From Agrococcus sp. SL85 (GTDB lineage: Bacteria; Actinomycetota; Actinomycetes; Actinomycetales; Microbacteriaceae), in the NCBI RefSeq assembly GCF_026625845.1, contig NZ_CP113066.1, positions 372,001 through 436,000 on the forward strand: 64,000 bases of DNA, read 5' to 3'. Shown here piece after piece: positions 20,594 through 28,471 of this stretch. Position 1 is the stretch's first letter; each line of letters begins with the position of its first letter. The position numbers were made by a program, and so were the translations under genes. The notes below the pieces were generated by a model. It saw only the letters and a program-made list of their open reading frames with translations. It did not search any database and was not told the DNA's origin.

Positions 20594-21738
20594 GCGTCCT
20601 CCTTGCGGGCGGGTGCGGCCGCGACCGGCAGCCGCAGCGTGAACGTGGAGCCCTGGCCGGGTCGCGACCACAGCGTGACCTCGCCCCCGTGGCTCGTGGC
20701 GACGTGCTTGACGATGCTGAGCCCGAGGCCCGTGCCGCCCGTCACGCGGCTGCGCGCGGGATCGACCCGGTAGAAGCGCTCGAAGACGCGATCGCGGTCC
20801 TCGGGCTCGATCCCGACGCCCTTGTCGGTGACGGCGACCTCCACGACGCCGCCCTCGAGCCGCACGCCGACGCCGACGTGCGTCGCCTCCGGCGAGTACT
20901 GCACGGCGTTGGCGACGAGGTTCTGCAGGGCCATCGTCAGCAGCTCCTCGGAGCCGAGCACCTCGACGTCGTCGAGCACGCGCGGGATGATCCGCATCCG
21001 CTTCGCGTCGGCGGCGACGCGATTGCGGTCGACCGCGACGTCGACGACGCGCGCGAGCGGCACGCGCGCCGCGTGCTCGAGCGGGTCGTCGGCCTGGATG
21101 CGCGAGAGGTCGATGAGCTCCTTGGTCATGCGCCCCAGCCGGTCCGCCTCGAGCTGCATGCGCTGCGCGAACGAGCGCACGCGGTCGGGATCGAGCGCGG
21201 CCGCCTCGATTGCCTCGGCGAGCACGGCGACGGCGCCGATGGGCGTCTTGAGCTCGTGCGAGACGTTGGCGACGAAGTCGCGGCGCACGCCCGCGAGCCG
21301 CACCTCCTCGGTGCGGTCGGCGGCGAGCACGAGCACGAAGCGGTTGCCGAGCGGCGTCACCCGCACCCGCAGCTGCAGCTCGGTGCCCGAGCCGATGCGG
21401 CCGCGCCGATGCACGAGGTCGACGGTCTCGGCCTCGCCCGTGCGCCACACGCGGCGCACGGCCTCGAGGATCGTCGCCTGGCGCAGGTGCCGGCCGTCGA
21501 CGAGGTCGAGGGCCTCGGCACCGGGCGAGGAGAGGATGACCTGGTTCGAGCCGTCGAGGACGATGCCCGCCGACTCCAGCACGCCGATCATCGCGGCGAT
21601 GCCGTCGGGCACGGGCTCGCTCGCGATCGCCATGACGCGACGGCCGCGCTGCGCGGCCACGCCGAGCAGATGCACCGAGAGCGCTCCGACGGCGAAGCCC
21701 AGCAGGAGCGCGAGGAGGACGTACCAGGCCGCATCCAC
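20590..21738 (-). CDS. senX3: Phosphate sensor histidine kinase SenX3
   Basis: 382 residues. Short N-terminus with one or two membrane helices (~3-28), a PAS-like domain (~40-140), then phosphoacceptor H161 (NVSHELKTPIGAVAVL), N box NLVANAVQYS, G1 box DKGVGI, F box FERFYRVD and G2 box GGTGLGLSI. This is the PhoR/SenX3 layout that senses phosphate through the Pst-PhoU complex rather than a ligand domain. The GTG at 21738 starts six bases after TACGCT. Divergent from phoU, sharing a 172-base intergenic region with PHO-box-like repeats. In operon with regX3. Confidence 0.93.
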   Translation of the reverse strand: MDAAWYVLLALLLGFAVGALSVHLLGVAAQRGRRVMAIASEPVPDGIAAMIGVLESAGIVLDGSNQVILSSPGAEALDLVDGRHLRQATILEAVRRVWRTGEAETVDLVHRRGRIGSGTELQLRVRVTPLGNRFVLVLAADRTEEVRLAGVRRDFVANVSHELKTPIGAVAVLAEAIEAAALDPDRVRSFAQRMQLEADRLGRMTKELIDLSRIQADDPLEHAARVPLARVVDVAVDRNRVAADAKRMRIIPRVLDDVEVLGSEELLTMALQNLVANAVQYSPEATHVGVGVRLEGGVVEVAVTDKGVGIEPEDRDRVFERFYRVDPARSRVTGGTGLGLSIVKHVATSHGGEVTLWSRPGQGSTFTLRLPVAAAPARKEDA

Positions 21739-21744
21739 GGCACC

Positions 21745-21750
21745 AGCGTA
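21745..21750 (-). promoter_or_regulatory. Leaderless-type promoter of senX3-regX3
   Basis: TACGCT six bases (GGTGCC) before the GTG at 21738. Confidence 0.5.
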
Positions 21751-21798
21751 GCCGGGCGGACCGCCGCGATCCTGCCGCCGGGGCCCTCGCGGGGCAGG

Positions 21799-21838
21799 CT
21801 TCCCCTGCGGTTCAGGCGCTCGTCACCCGGCGGTAACC
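21799..21838 (+). promoter_or_regulatory. Candidate PHO box before phoU
   Basis: Heptamers related to GTTCACC recur every 11 bp: CTTCCCC (21799), GTTCAGG (21810), CGTCACC (21821), GGTAACC (21832). The phasing matches the stronger box before pstS. It lies between senX3-regX3 and phoU and could serve both directions. Confidence 0.5.
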
Positions 21839-21910
21839 TTGCGGGGCAACACTCGGGGTCACAACCGTGCCCGCGCCCCCGCGGCGCAGGCAGCACAAGG
21901 AGCAGGAGCC

Positions 21911-22604
21911 ATGCGCGAAGTCTTCCAGCAGGAGCTCGCCGAGGTGCAGGAGCGCCTCGTCGACATCGCCGGCCACGTCGTCGTCTCGATCAGCACGGCC
22001 GTGCAGGCGTTCGGGGAGTCGAACGTGCAGCTGGCCGAGCAGGTCATCGCGACCGACCCGCTCATCGACGACAAGGCCGCTGCGCTCGACGAGCTCGCGA
22101 TCGACATCATCGCCCGCCAGTCGCCGGTCGCCCGCGACCTCCGCATCGTCGTCTCGGCCCTGCGGATCTCCGCGTCGCTCGAGCGCATGGGCGACCTCGC
22201 GCGCCACATCGCGATGCTGGCGCGCTACCGCTTCCCGCTGCAGGTGGTGCCGGAGTCGCTCCAGCCGACGTTCGCCGAGATGGGCCGCCACGACATCGAG
22301 GTCGCGAAGCCTGCTCAAGGAGCTGCTCGAGACGCAGGACCTCACGATCGCGGCGCGCATCGAGGCCGCCGACGAGCACGTCGACCGCCTGCACCGCGAG
22401 GTCTTCGCGCAGGTGCTCGGCACGAGCTGGGAGGGCGCCGCGCACGCGACGGTCGACGCCACGCTCGCGAGCCGCTACCACGAGCGCTTCGCCGACCACG
22501 CGGTCGGCATCGCCCGCAAGGTGCAGTACCTCGCGACGGGCGACTGGGTGGGCAACGACTCGCACGCCGATCCCGAGCTCGAGCCGGTGCAGCCGGAGTC
22601 CTGA
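21911..22604 (+). CDS. phoU: Phosphate signalling protein PhoU, frame broken by AG loss
   Basis: PhoU couples the Pst transporter to the phosphate sensor kinase. The protein begins MREVFQQELAEVQERL and carries the first three-helix bundle motif (LRISASLERMGDLARHIA). At 22307-22312 the sequence reads AAGCCT and the frame is lost; restoring AG (AAGAGCCT) gives VAKSLLKELLETQDL and continues to the second bundle and a stop at 22604, total 231 residues, the normal PhoU length. Unrepaired, translation runs in a wrong frame past 22604. An RBS (AGCAGGAGCC) precedes the ATG. Divergent from senX3, as usual in Actinobacteria. I think the break is not biological: see the finding on RAGAGCCT. Confidence 0.9.
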
Positions 22605-22622
22605 GCGCAGCACCCCGGACAT

Positions 22623-22656
22623 CGAGAGGGCCCCCGCCTCGGCGGGGGCCCTCTCG
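22623..22656. terminator. Bidirectional terminator hairpin
   Basis: 16-bp complementary arms (CGAGAGGGCCCCCGCC and complement) almost touching at the loop, between convergent phoU and gpmA. Confidence 0.88.
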
Positions 22657-22668
22657 CGCGGTCGTGGG

Positions 22669-23418
22669 CTAGTGCTTCGCGCCCTGCGCCGCCACCGCCG
22701 CCGCACCGGCCGCCGCGGCCTCCGGGTCGAGGTACTCGCCGGGGCCGAGCGGCATGTTGTCGTCGCCGAGGCGGTAGACGAGCGGGATGCCCGTGGGGAT
22801 GTTGAGGCCGGCGATGTCGTCATCGGAGATGCCGTCGAGGTGCTTCACGAGCGCGCGCAGCGAGTTGCCGTGGGCGGTGACGAGCACGGTGCGGCCGGCG
22901 TCGAGGTCCTTGGCGATCGTCGACTCCCAGTAGGGCAGGAAGCGGTCGATGACGTCCTTGAGGCACTCGGTCGCGGGCACCTCGCCGTCGATGCCGGCGT
23001 AGCGCGGGTCGCCGGCCTGCGAGAACTCGTTGTCGTCGGCGATGACGGGCGGCGGCACGTCGAACGAGCGGCGCCACAGCATGAACTGCTCCTCGCCGTA
23101 CTGCGCGAGCGTCTCGGCCTTGTCCTTGCCCTGCAGGTCGCCGTAGTGGCGCTCGTTGAGGCGCCACGAGCGGGTCACCGGGATCCACGCGCGGTCGGCG
23201 GCGTCGAGCGCGATGTTCGCCGTCTGGATCGCGCGGGTGAGGAGCGAGGTGTAGAGCACGTCGGGCAGCAGGCCGCGCTCGGCGAGCAGCTCGCCGCCGC
23301 GGCGGGCCTCCTGCTCGCCCTGGGGCGTGAGCCGCACGTCGACCCATCCCGTGAAGAGGTTCTTCTCGTTCCACGTCGACTGGCCGTGGCGGAGCAGGAT
23401 GAGGGTGCGCTCGGTCAT
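22669..23418 (-). CDS. gpmA: 2,3-bisphosphoglycerate-dependent phosphoglycerate mutase
   Basis: 249 residues. Interconverts 3- and 2-phosphoglycerate in glycolysis through a phosphohistidine. The catalytic histidine is in [18 protein letters not shown] (H11); other motifs are [17 protein letters not shown], and the second catalytic histidine in [11 protein letters not shown]. The C-terminal Ala-rich extension (~228-249) is longer than in E. coli GpmA. TAGGCT lies six bases before the ATG. Adjacency to phoU/senX3/regX3 is the standard actinobacterial order. Confidence 0.96.
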   Translation of the reverse strand: MTERTLILLRHGQSTWNEKNLFTGWVDVRLTPQGEQEARRGGELLAERGLLPDVLYTSLLTRAIQTANIALDAADRAWIPVTRSWRLNERHYGDLQGKDKAETLAQYGEEQFMLWRRSFDVPPPVIADDNEFSQAGDPRYAGIDGEVPATECLKDVIDRFLPYWESTIAKDLDAGRTVLVTAHGNSLRALVKHLDGISDDDIAGLNIPTGIPLVYRLGDDNMPLGPGEYLDPEAAAAGAAAVAAQGAKH

Positions 23419-23424
23419 GCTGCA

Positions 23425-23430
23425 AGCCTA
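23425..23430 (-). promoter_or_regulatory. Leaderless-type promoter of gpmA
   Basis: TAGGCT six bases (TGCAGC) before the ATG at 23418. Confidence 0.5.
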
Positions 23431-23492
23431 GCCAGGAAGCCATCGCGCGAGCGGCCGGATCGATGATGGCCGACGCGTGCCAGGATGTGCGG

Positions 23493-23858
23493 ATGGCCTC
23501 CGACCACCCCGTCCAGGCGCGCATCGGCGCCGTGTTCGTGCCCGTCTCCGACATCGCGCGGTCCGCCGCCTGGTACGGCGCGCTGCTCGGGGTGCCAGTG
23601 GGCACCACGAGCCACGAGGATCGCATCCACGACGTGCCGCTGGCGGGCGAGGCCGCGCTGATCCTCGACGCCCACCGGCCGGTGGCGGTCTCGTCGCAGC
23701 CGCTGTGCTTCCTGTGGTCGGACGACCTGGAGCGCGCCGCGGCGCTCGTCGAGGACCTCGGCGGCCGCCCCTCCGCGATCGAGGACATCGGCAGCGTGCG
23801 CACGATGCGCCTCGAGGACCCGGACGGCAACCTCCTCATGCTCTGCCAGCGCACCTGA
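23493..23858 (+). CDS. VOC/glyoxalase-fold protein
   Basis: 121 residues with one full vicinal-oxygen-chelate domain built of two beta-alpha-beta-beta-beta halves (VFVPVSDIARSAAWYGALLGV; LCFLWSDDLERAAALVEDLGG; MRLEDPDGNLLMLCQ). Members include glyoxalase I, fosfomycin and bleomycin resistance proteins and many uncharacterised enzymes; the reaction here cannot be told. A final E/D-P-D-G-N motif is present but the first metal ligands are unclear. The ATG at 23493 follows CAGGAT by six bases; two in-frame ATGs upstream are judged less likely. Followed directly by a methyltransferase gene on the same strand. Confidence 0.75.
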   Translation: MASDHPVQARIGAVFVPVSDIARSAAWYGALLGVPVGTTSHEDRIHDVPLAGEAALILDAHRPVAVSSQPLCFLWSDDLERAAALVEDLGGRPSAIEDIGSVRTMRLEDPDGNLLMLCQRT

Positions 23859-23892
23859 GCCGGCGGGGCCGGCGATCCGCCAGGATGGAGGG

Positions 23893-24730
23893 GTGGCGAA
23901 GCCGGTGGGTCGCATCACGCGAGGGACGACGGGCATCAACCGCCTGCGCCGCGTCGACCGCTGGATCGCCGCGCAGCCGGCCGCGCGCGCACCTGGCGCG
24001 CTCGTCGTCGACCTCGGCTACGGCGCGAGCGCCACGACGAGCCTCGAGCTCCACGAGCGGCTCTCGCGCCGCGCGCCGGGCGTCGAGGTGCTGGGCCTCG
24101 AGATCGACCCGGAGCGCGTCGCGCGCGCGACGGCAGAGCTCGCGGCCGCGCGCGAGGCGGGGCCCGAGCGCTACGGGCGGGCGATCGCGGCCGACGCGCG
24201 CGTCTCGTTCGCGCTCGGCGGCTTCGAGGTGCCCGCGCCCCGCCGCCCGCACGTGATCCGCGCCATGAACGTGCTGCGGCAGTACGACGAGCACGAGGTC
24301 GCCGGCCATTGGGCGACGATGCTCGGCCGACTCGCGCCCGGCGGCCTGCTCGTCGAGGGCACCTCGAACGAGGTCGGCCGCGTGTGCGCGTGGGTCGCGC
24401 TCGATGCCGACGGCCCCCGATCCCTCACGATCGCCCTCAAGGTCGACGAGCTCGGCACCGGGCCCTCCCCCGCGCCCTCGGTGGTGGCGGAGCGGCTGCC
24501 GAAGGCGCTCATCCACCGGAACGTGCCGGGCGAGCGCATCCACGCCCTGCTCGTCGACCTCGACCGCGCGTGGGCGAGCAACGCGCCGCTCGCCGACTTC
24601 GGCGCGACGCAGCGCTGGGTGGCGACGGCGCGGGCGCTCCGCGAGGGCGGCTGGCCGGTCGCCGACGGGCCGGCGCGCTGGCGGCTCGGCGAGCCTCACC
24701 GTGGCGTGGCCGGCGGTCGCGCCCGCCTGA
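23893..24730 (+). CDS. SAM-dependent methyltransferase-like protein, frame broken near 3' end
   Basis: Restored length 279 residues. Contains a Rossmann-type motif VVDLGYGASATTSLELHERL (~36-55) with ELH and GLEIDP after strand two, and RAMNVLRQYDEHEV in the motif IV region, so it looks like a class I methyltransferase; the substrate is unknown. At 24691-24696 GAGCCT interrupts the frame; restoring AG (GAGAGCCT) yields RWRLGESLTVAWPAVAPA and a stop at 24730. Without repair the frame reads on to 24984, 221 bases into the opposite-strand ygfZ-like gene, which is not credible. GTG start six bases after CAGGAT. Confidence 0.75.
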
Positions 24731-24763
24731 CGCGGCTCCCGCCGCTCGAGGGCGCCGCGGCCC

Positions 24764-25816
24764 TCAGGCCGTGGGCGCGCTCGGGCGGCGCACGGCGCCG
24801 AGCCGCGGGAGGCGCGGCGGGCGGTGCGCGTGGCCCGCGCTCGGCGGCACGAGCACCTGCTGCGCCGCGGCGACGTCGACGCCCTCCGCGGTGCGCACGA
24901 CGAGGTCGGCCTCCGCCGGGGCGCCGCGCTTCACGACGGCGAGCGCGATGGGCCCGAGCTCGTCGTGGATGGCGGCGGAGGTGATGCGGCCCACGAGTGC
25001 GCCCTCGTGCAGCACCTCGTCGCCCGCGGCGAGCTGCGCGCCCTCCGAGCCGTCGACGTGCAGCAGCACGATGCGGCGCGGCGGCGCCCCGAGGTTGTGC
25101 ACCTTCGCGACCGTCTCCTGGCCGCGGTAGCAGCCCTTCGACAGGTGCACGGCGGTCGTGAGCCAGTCGAGCTCGTGCGGGATGGTGCGCTCGTCGACCT
25201 CGGCGAGCGAGGGCCGCCCCGCCGCGATCCGCAGCGCGTCGACCGCGAGCGTGCCGACGAGCGAGGCGGGGTCGATCGCGGTCGCCTCCTCGGGGGCGAG
25301 CACCGCCTCCGACCACCGCCACGGCTCGCCCGTGGGCTCCCCGTAGCGCACGCCGCCCGGCGCGACCTCGGGCCAGCCGTCGACCCACGCGACCGGGCCC
25401 GCGGGCTCGGCGGCGCTGCCGACGACGACGACCTCGGGCCGCTCGATCTCGACCTGCTTGAAGAAGCGCATCCGCGTGAGCCACGCCTCGAGCGCATCGC
25501 CCGTGCCCGCGTCGACCAGGATCCAGAGCGCGCCCTCGGCGTCGCGGTGCAGGCGCATGGCGTGCTCGACGCGGCCCTCGGGCGAGAGCACGAGCGACTC
25601 GGCGGAGGCGCCGGGCGCGAGGCCCGCGATCGCCTGCGAGGTGATGGAGTCGAGCCACGGCAGCGCGTCGGGCCCCGTGAGCCGCAGCACGTCCCGCGGC
25701 AGCAGCACGGGCGCGCCCGCGCGGAGGCGCCGCTGCTCGGCGATGGGGCTGCCGACGTGCAGGGGCAGGCCGTCGGGCCCGACCACGGCGCCCGGGATGG
25801 CGGGCAGCGCGATCAC
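24764..25816 (-). CDS. Folate-binding YgfZ/GcvT-like protein
   Basis: 350 residues. Three-domain protein of the YgfZ/CAF17 family, which binds tetrahydrofolate and supports assembly or repair of certain Fe-S enzymes. The family signature K-G-C-Y-x-G-Q-E is present as SKGCYRGQETV (~234-241), and the N-terminal GcvT-like fold includes LTGPDALPWLDSITSQ. The C-terminus is Arg/Pro-rich. GTG start at 25816 overlaps the stop of the nitrobindin-like gene by four bases (GTGA), so both are one operon. Confidence 0.88.
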   Translation of the reverse strand: MIALPAIPGAVVGPDGLPLHVGSPIAEQRRLRAGAPVLLPRDVLRLTGPDALPWLDSITSQAIAGLAPGASAESLVLSPEGRVEHAMRLHRDAEGALWILVDAGTGDALEAWLTRMRFFKQVEIERPEVVVVGSAAEPAGPVAWVDGWPEVAPGGVRYGEPTGEPWRWSEAVLAPEEATAIDPASLVGTLAVDALRIAAGRPSLAEVDERTIPHELDWLTTAVHLSKGCYRGQETVAKVHNLGAPPRRIVLLHVDGSEGAQLAAGDEVLHEGALVGRITSAAIHDELGPIALAVVKRGAPAEADLVVRTAEGVDVAAAQQVLVPPSAGHAHRPPRLPRLGAVRRPSAPTA

Positions 25817-26430
25817 GCCTCGCCCGCCTCGTTCCGCGTGACGCGGGCCAGCCGCGCGGAGGCGTGGCTCTCGAGGCCCTGGCCGAGCGCGGCGAGGTCC
25901 CACGCCCACAGCAGGTGGTCGTCGACGAGGCCGAGCATGCGCGTGGAGGCCGCGTGGTCCTTCGCGCCCGCTCCCCGGAGCACCGCGTCGGTCGCGAGGT
26001 CGATGCGCGGGCCGGCGATCGTGCCGAGGTAGAGCTCGGCGACCCCCGCGGGGTGGGCGATGAGCGCCTGCAGGTCGAACGCGCCGTCGGGGCGGCGCAG
26101 CGTCTCGACGGCCTCCGCGGTGCCGTAGGCCGGCTCGCCCTCGGGCGGCAGCATGCCGGGGCCCGCGTCGCTCGGGCGCGACTCGCGCGCGAGGCGCCAG
26201 AAGCCCGTCTCGGCGGCGAGCGGCGTGAGCTCGTCGTCGAGCAGCCACGCGTAGGCCTCGTAGGTCAGGTACGGGTGCCCGTGGTGCGCGAATGCCACCC
26301 GCTGGGCGAACTCGTGCTCGATCGTGCGCCCGTGCACCGGGAACGAGAGCACGCCGGTGCCCTCCCAGTCGCCGATGAGCCACTGGAGCGGACCCAGCTC
26401 CGCGGGGAGCGTCGGGTCGATCTCGAGCAT
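25813..26430 (-). CDS. Nitrobindin/FABP-like heme-binding beta-barrel protein
   Basis: 205 residues. Ten-stranded beta-barrel of the THAP4/nitrobindin type, marked by the N-terminal GDWEGTG (consensus GxWxGxG), then EHEFAQRVAFAHHGHPYLTYEAYAW. Homologues bind ferric heme and can scavenge or isomerise peroxynitrite; the histidine that coordinates heme usually lies near the C-terminus (candidates in KDHAASTRML). Role here is by family only. Coupled to the downstream ygfZ-like gene, a pairing that hints at Fe-S or redox protection. Confidence 0.85.
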   Translation of the reverse strand: MLEIDPTLPAELGPLQWLIGDWEGTGVLSFPVHGRTIEHEFAQRVAFAHHGHPYLTYEAYAWLLDDELTPLAAETGFWRLARESRPSDAGPGMLPPEGEPAYGTAEAVETLRRPDGAFDLQALIAHPAGVAELYLGTIAGPRIDLATDAVLRGAGAKDHAASTRMLGLVDDHLLWAWDLAALGQGLESHASARLARVTRNEAGEA

Positions 26431-26433
26431 GGG

Positions 26434-26556
26434 CTAGCGCTGGCCGCGGAAGAGGTTGCGCAGCACGACGAACGAGACGCCGGCGATCGCCACCATCGCG
26501 AGGCCCAGGAGGCCGAGGAAGAAGATCTCGAGCGCGAGCAGGGGGATACCAGCCAT
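26434..26556 (-). CDS. Small membrane protein, 40 residues
   Basis: Forty codons: MAGIPLLALEIFFLGLLGLA, then a hydrophobic stretch to VSFVVL and a basic tail RNLFRGQR. One transmembrane helix with a positive cytoplasmic end is evident. Support for expression: a TAGGAT hexamer six bases before the ATG and a stop only three bases upstream of the nitrobindin-like start codon, so it is likely the first gene of the small-membrane-protein/nitrobindin/ygfZ operon. No family recognised. Too short for most gene callers. Confidence 0.65.
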   Translation of the reverse strand: MAGIPLLALEIFFLGLLGLAMVAIAGVSFVVLRNLFRGQR

Positions 26557-26562
26557 GCTCCG

Positions 26563-26568
26563 ATCCTA
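26563..26568 (-). promoter_or_regulatory. Leaderless-type promoter of 40-residue protein operon
   Basis: TAGGAT six bases (CGGAGC) before the ATG at 26556. Confidence 0.5.
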
Positions 26569-26606
26569 TCCCCCGCCGCCTGCGCGCCGCGCGGGACGGC
26601 GCGCGC

Positions 26607-26879
26607 TCACAGGTGCGTGAGCGGCACGAGGATCGCGGTCGCGAGCGCGAGGACCACGACCGAGCCGAGCACGGCCGCCGCGAGGCGGTCGACGAGCCCC
26701 GGCTCCGTCGGTCCGCCCAGCTGCACGGCGAACGCCGTGAGCGTGCAGACGCCCAGGACGATCGGCAGCCACACGATGCCGTCGGCGGGCTGCGCGATCC
26801 CGACGACGACCGCGCCGATGAGCGCGATCAGCCAGATCGGCCACACGCTCGCCCACTGCCACGACACGCGCACCATCAT
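26607..26879 (-). CDS. Small integral membrane protein
   Basis: 90 residues with three predicted transmembrane helices (~9-30 WPIWLIALIGAVVVG; ~36-55 WLPIVLGVCTLTAFAV; ~66-86 LAAAVLGSVVVLALATAI). No family recognised; unknown function. Two ATG codons stand in tandem at 26879 and 26876 and either may be used; the ribosome-binding site is weak. Divergent from glnR, which starts 85 bases away, so the two share a promoter region. Confidence 0.65.
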   Translation of the reverse strand: MMVRVSWQWASVWPIWLIALIGAVVVGIAQPADGIVWLPIVLGVCTLTAFAVQLGGPTEPGLVDRLAAAVLGSVVVLALATAILVPLTHL

Positions 26880-26938
26880 GGCGCATGCCGGCGCCCGCCG
26901 CCCGAGCGCGCGGTGTCAGACCTCTTCGCGCCTCCCCG

Positions 26939-26944
26939 TAGGAT
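26939..26944 (+). promoter_or_regulatory. Probable -10 of glnR-mshD
   Basis: TAGGAT, 19 bases before the glnR ATG; here a GGCAGGAGGG ribosome-binding site fits between, so this message has a short leader. Confidence 0.4.
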
Positions 26945-26963
26945 GTGCGGGGCAGGAGGGCGC

Positions 26964-27605
26964 ATGTCGCACATCGTGATCTTCACGCGCCGCGATCGCG
27001 GCGTCCTGCCGAGCCTGGAGCTGCTGGAGCACCGCGTGACCACGCTGCCGGGCACGGCAGAGGCGGTCGCGCACGCCCCCGACGCCGACATCATCGTCGT
27101 CGACGGCGCCGCCGAGCTCGCCGCGGCGAAGGCCATCTGCCGCCTGCTCGAGCACGACCCGACGCCCGTGGTGCTCGTGCTCGCCGAGGGCGGCTTCACG
27201 GCCGTCACGCCCGAGTGGGGCGTCACCGACATCGTGCTCGACGCGGCCGGGCCCGCCGAGCTCGAGGCGCGCCTCCGGCTCGCGGCGGCCGACGCCCGCG
27301 GCCGCGGCCCCATCGTCGCGAGCGGGCTCTCGATCGACGAGGCCAGCTACCAGGCGAAGGTCGACGGCAAGCCCATCGACCTCACCTTCAAGGAGTTCGA
27401 GCTGCTGCGCTTCCTCGCCTCGCACCCGGCGCGCGTCTTCACGCGCGAGCAGCTGCTCAGCGAGGTGTGGGGCTACGACTACTTCGGCGGCACCCGCACG
27501 GTCGACGTGCACGTGCGGCGCCTGCGCGCGAAGCTCGGCGACCTGGAGTCCGTGATCGGCACCGTGCGCGGCGTCGGCTACCGCTTCGAGCTGGTCGAGG
27601 CATGA
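26964..27605 (+). CDS. glnR: GlnR-type nitrogen response regulator
   Basis: 213 residues. Global nitrogen regulator of the OmpR fold that, in Streptomyces and mycobacteria, works without a cognate kinase. The receiver-like part is atypical ([18 protein letters not shown] instead of a full acidic pocket) and the winged helix is near the GlnR consensus ([51 protein letters not shown]). RBS GGAGGG is six bases before the ATG. The TGA stop overlaps the ATG of mshD (ATGA), so nitrogen regulator and mycothiol synthase are translationally coupled. Confidence 0.9.
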   Translation: MSHIVIFTRRDRGVLPSLELLEHRVTTLPGTAEAVAHAPDADIIVVDGAAELAAAKAICRLLEHDPTPVVLVLAEGGFTAVTPEWGVTDIVLDAAGPAELEARLRLAAADARGRGPIVASGLSIDEASYQAKVDGKPIDLTFKEFELLRFLASHPARVFTREQLLSEVWGYDYFGGTRTVDVHVRRLRAKLGDLESVIGTVRGVGYRFELVEA

Positions 27606-28406
27606 TCGACGCCGCCCGCGCCCTCGCCGCCGCCTGCCGGGCGGCGGACGGCACGCCGCCGTTCTCGGACCAGGCCCTCGTCGAGGCTCGCGCGCGGCGA
27701 TCGCCGCGCGGTCGGCGACGCGACGGCCCTCGCCGTGGTCGCCGACGGCGAGCGGGAGGCGGAGCTCGCCGTGCACCCGGACGCCCGCGGCCGCGGCCTC
27801 GGCCTCGCGCTCGCGCGCCGGCTGCTCGACGAGGCGCAGGGCCCCCTCGACCTCTGGGCGCACGGCGACCTGCCCGCCGCGACGGCGATCGCGGAGCGGC
27901 TCGGCTTGGCGCGGGTGCGCACCCTCCTGCAGCTGCGCGCCCCCGTGCCCGCCGCGCCGCACGGGCACGACGGCCCGCCCGCCGGGACGCGCGCCTTCGA
28001 GCCCGCGGACGCCGAGGCGCTGCTGGCCCTCAACGCCGCCGCCTTCGCGGACCACCCCGAGCAGGGCCGCATGAGCGCCGACGACCTCGCCGCCCGCCGC
28101 GCCGAGCCCTGGCACGACGACGCGAACCTCCTGGTGCTGCCGGGCGCCGACGGCCTCGACGCCTTCGCATGGGTGAAGCCCGACGACGCTGTCGCCGAGC
28201 TCTACGTGCTCGGCGTGCGGCCCGGCGCGCAGGGCGGCGGCATCGGCCGCCGGATGCTCGACGCCGCCCTCTGGCGCATGCGCGCCCTCGGGCACGGCAC
28301 CGCGCACCTGTACGTCGAGGGCGACAACGCGCCCGCGCTCGCGCTCTACGAGCGCACGGGCTTCGAGCGGTGGGCGATCGACGTGCGCTGGCGCCACGAG
28401 GGCTGA
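27602..28406 (+). CDS. mshD: Mycothiol synthase MshD, frame broken by AG/CT loss
   Basis: MshD transfers acetyl from acetyl-CoA to Cys-GlcN-Ins, the last step of mycothiol synthesis. Restored length 268 residues with two GNAT domains: the first with [20 protein letters not shown], the second with [23 protein letters not shown] and [19 protein letters not shown]. The frame breaks at 27683-27689 (GAGGCTC); restoring CT (GAGGCTCTC, reverse of GAGAGCCTC) gives [25 protein letters not shown] without other changes. Starts inside the glnR stop codon. The N-terminus is shorter than in mycobacterial MshD. Confidence 0.85.
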
Positions 28407-28471
28407 GCACCACGGAGGCTCGCGGCCGCCCGCGTCACGCGCCGTTCATCGTCGAGGGCCATGATGGGTGC

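Noticed and set aside
22307-22312. Programmed ribosomal frameshifting in phoU
   Set aside because: No slippery heptamer or downstream structure, and the same 2-base change explains seven other unrelated sites.
24731-24984. Extended C-terminus of the methyltransferase in the unrepaired frame
   Set aside because: It is Arg/Ala/Pro-rich, overlaps the opposite-strand ygfZ-like gene and disappears when the GAGAGCCT site is restored.
28430-28460. PHO box before ppk (CGTCACG and GTTCATC)
   Set aside because: The two heptamer-like strings are 9 bp apart and not in the 11-bp register seen at pstS.
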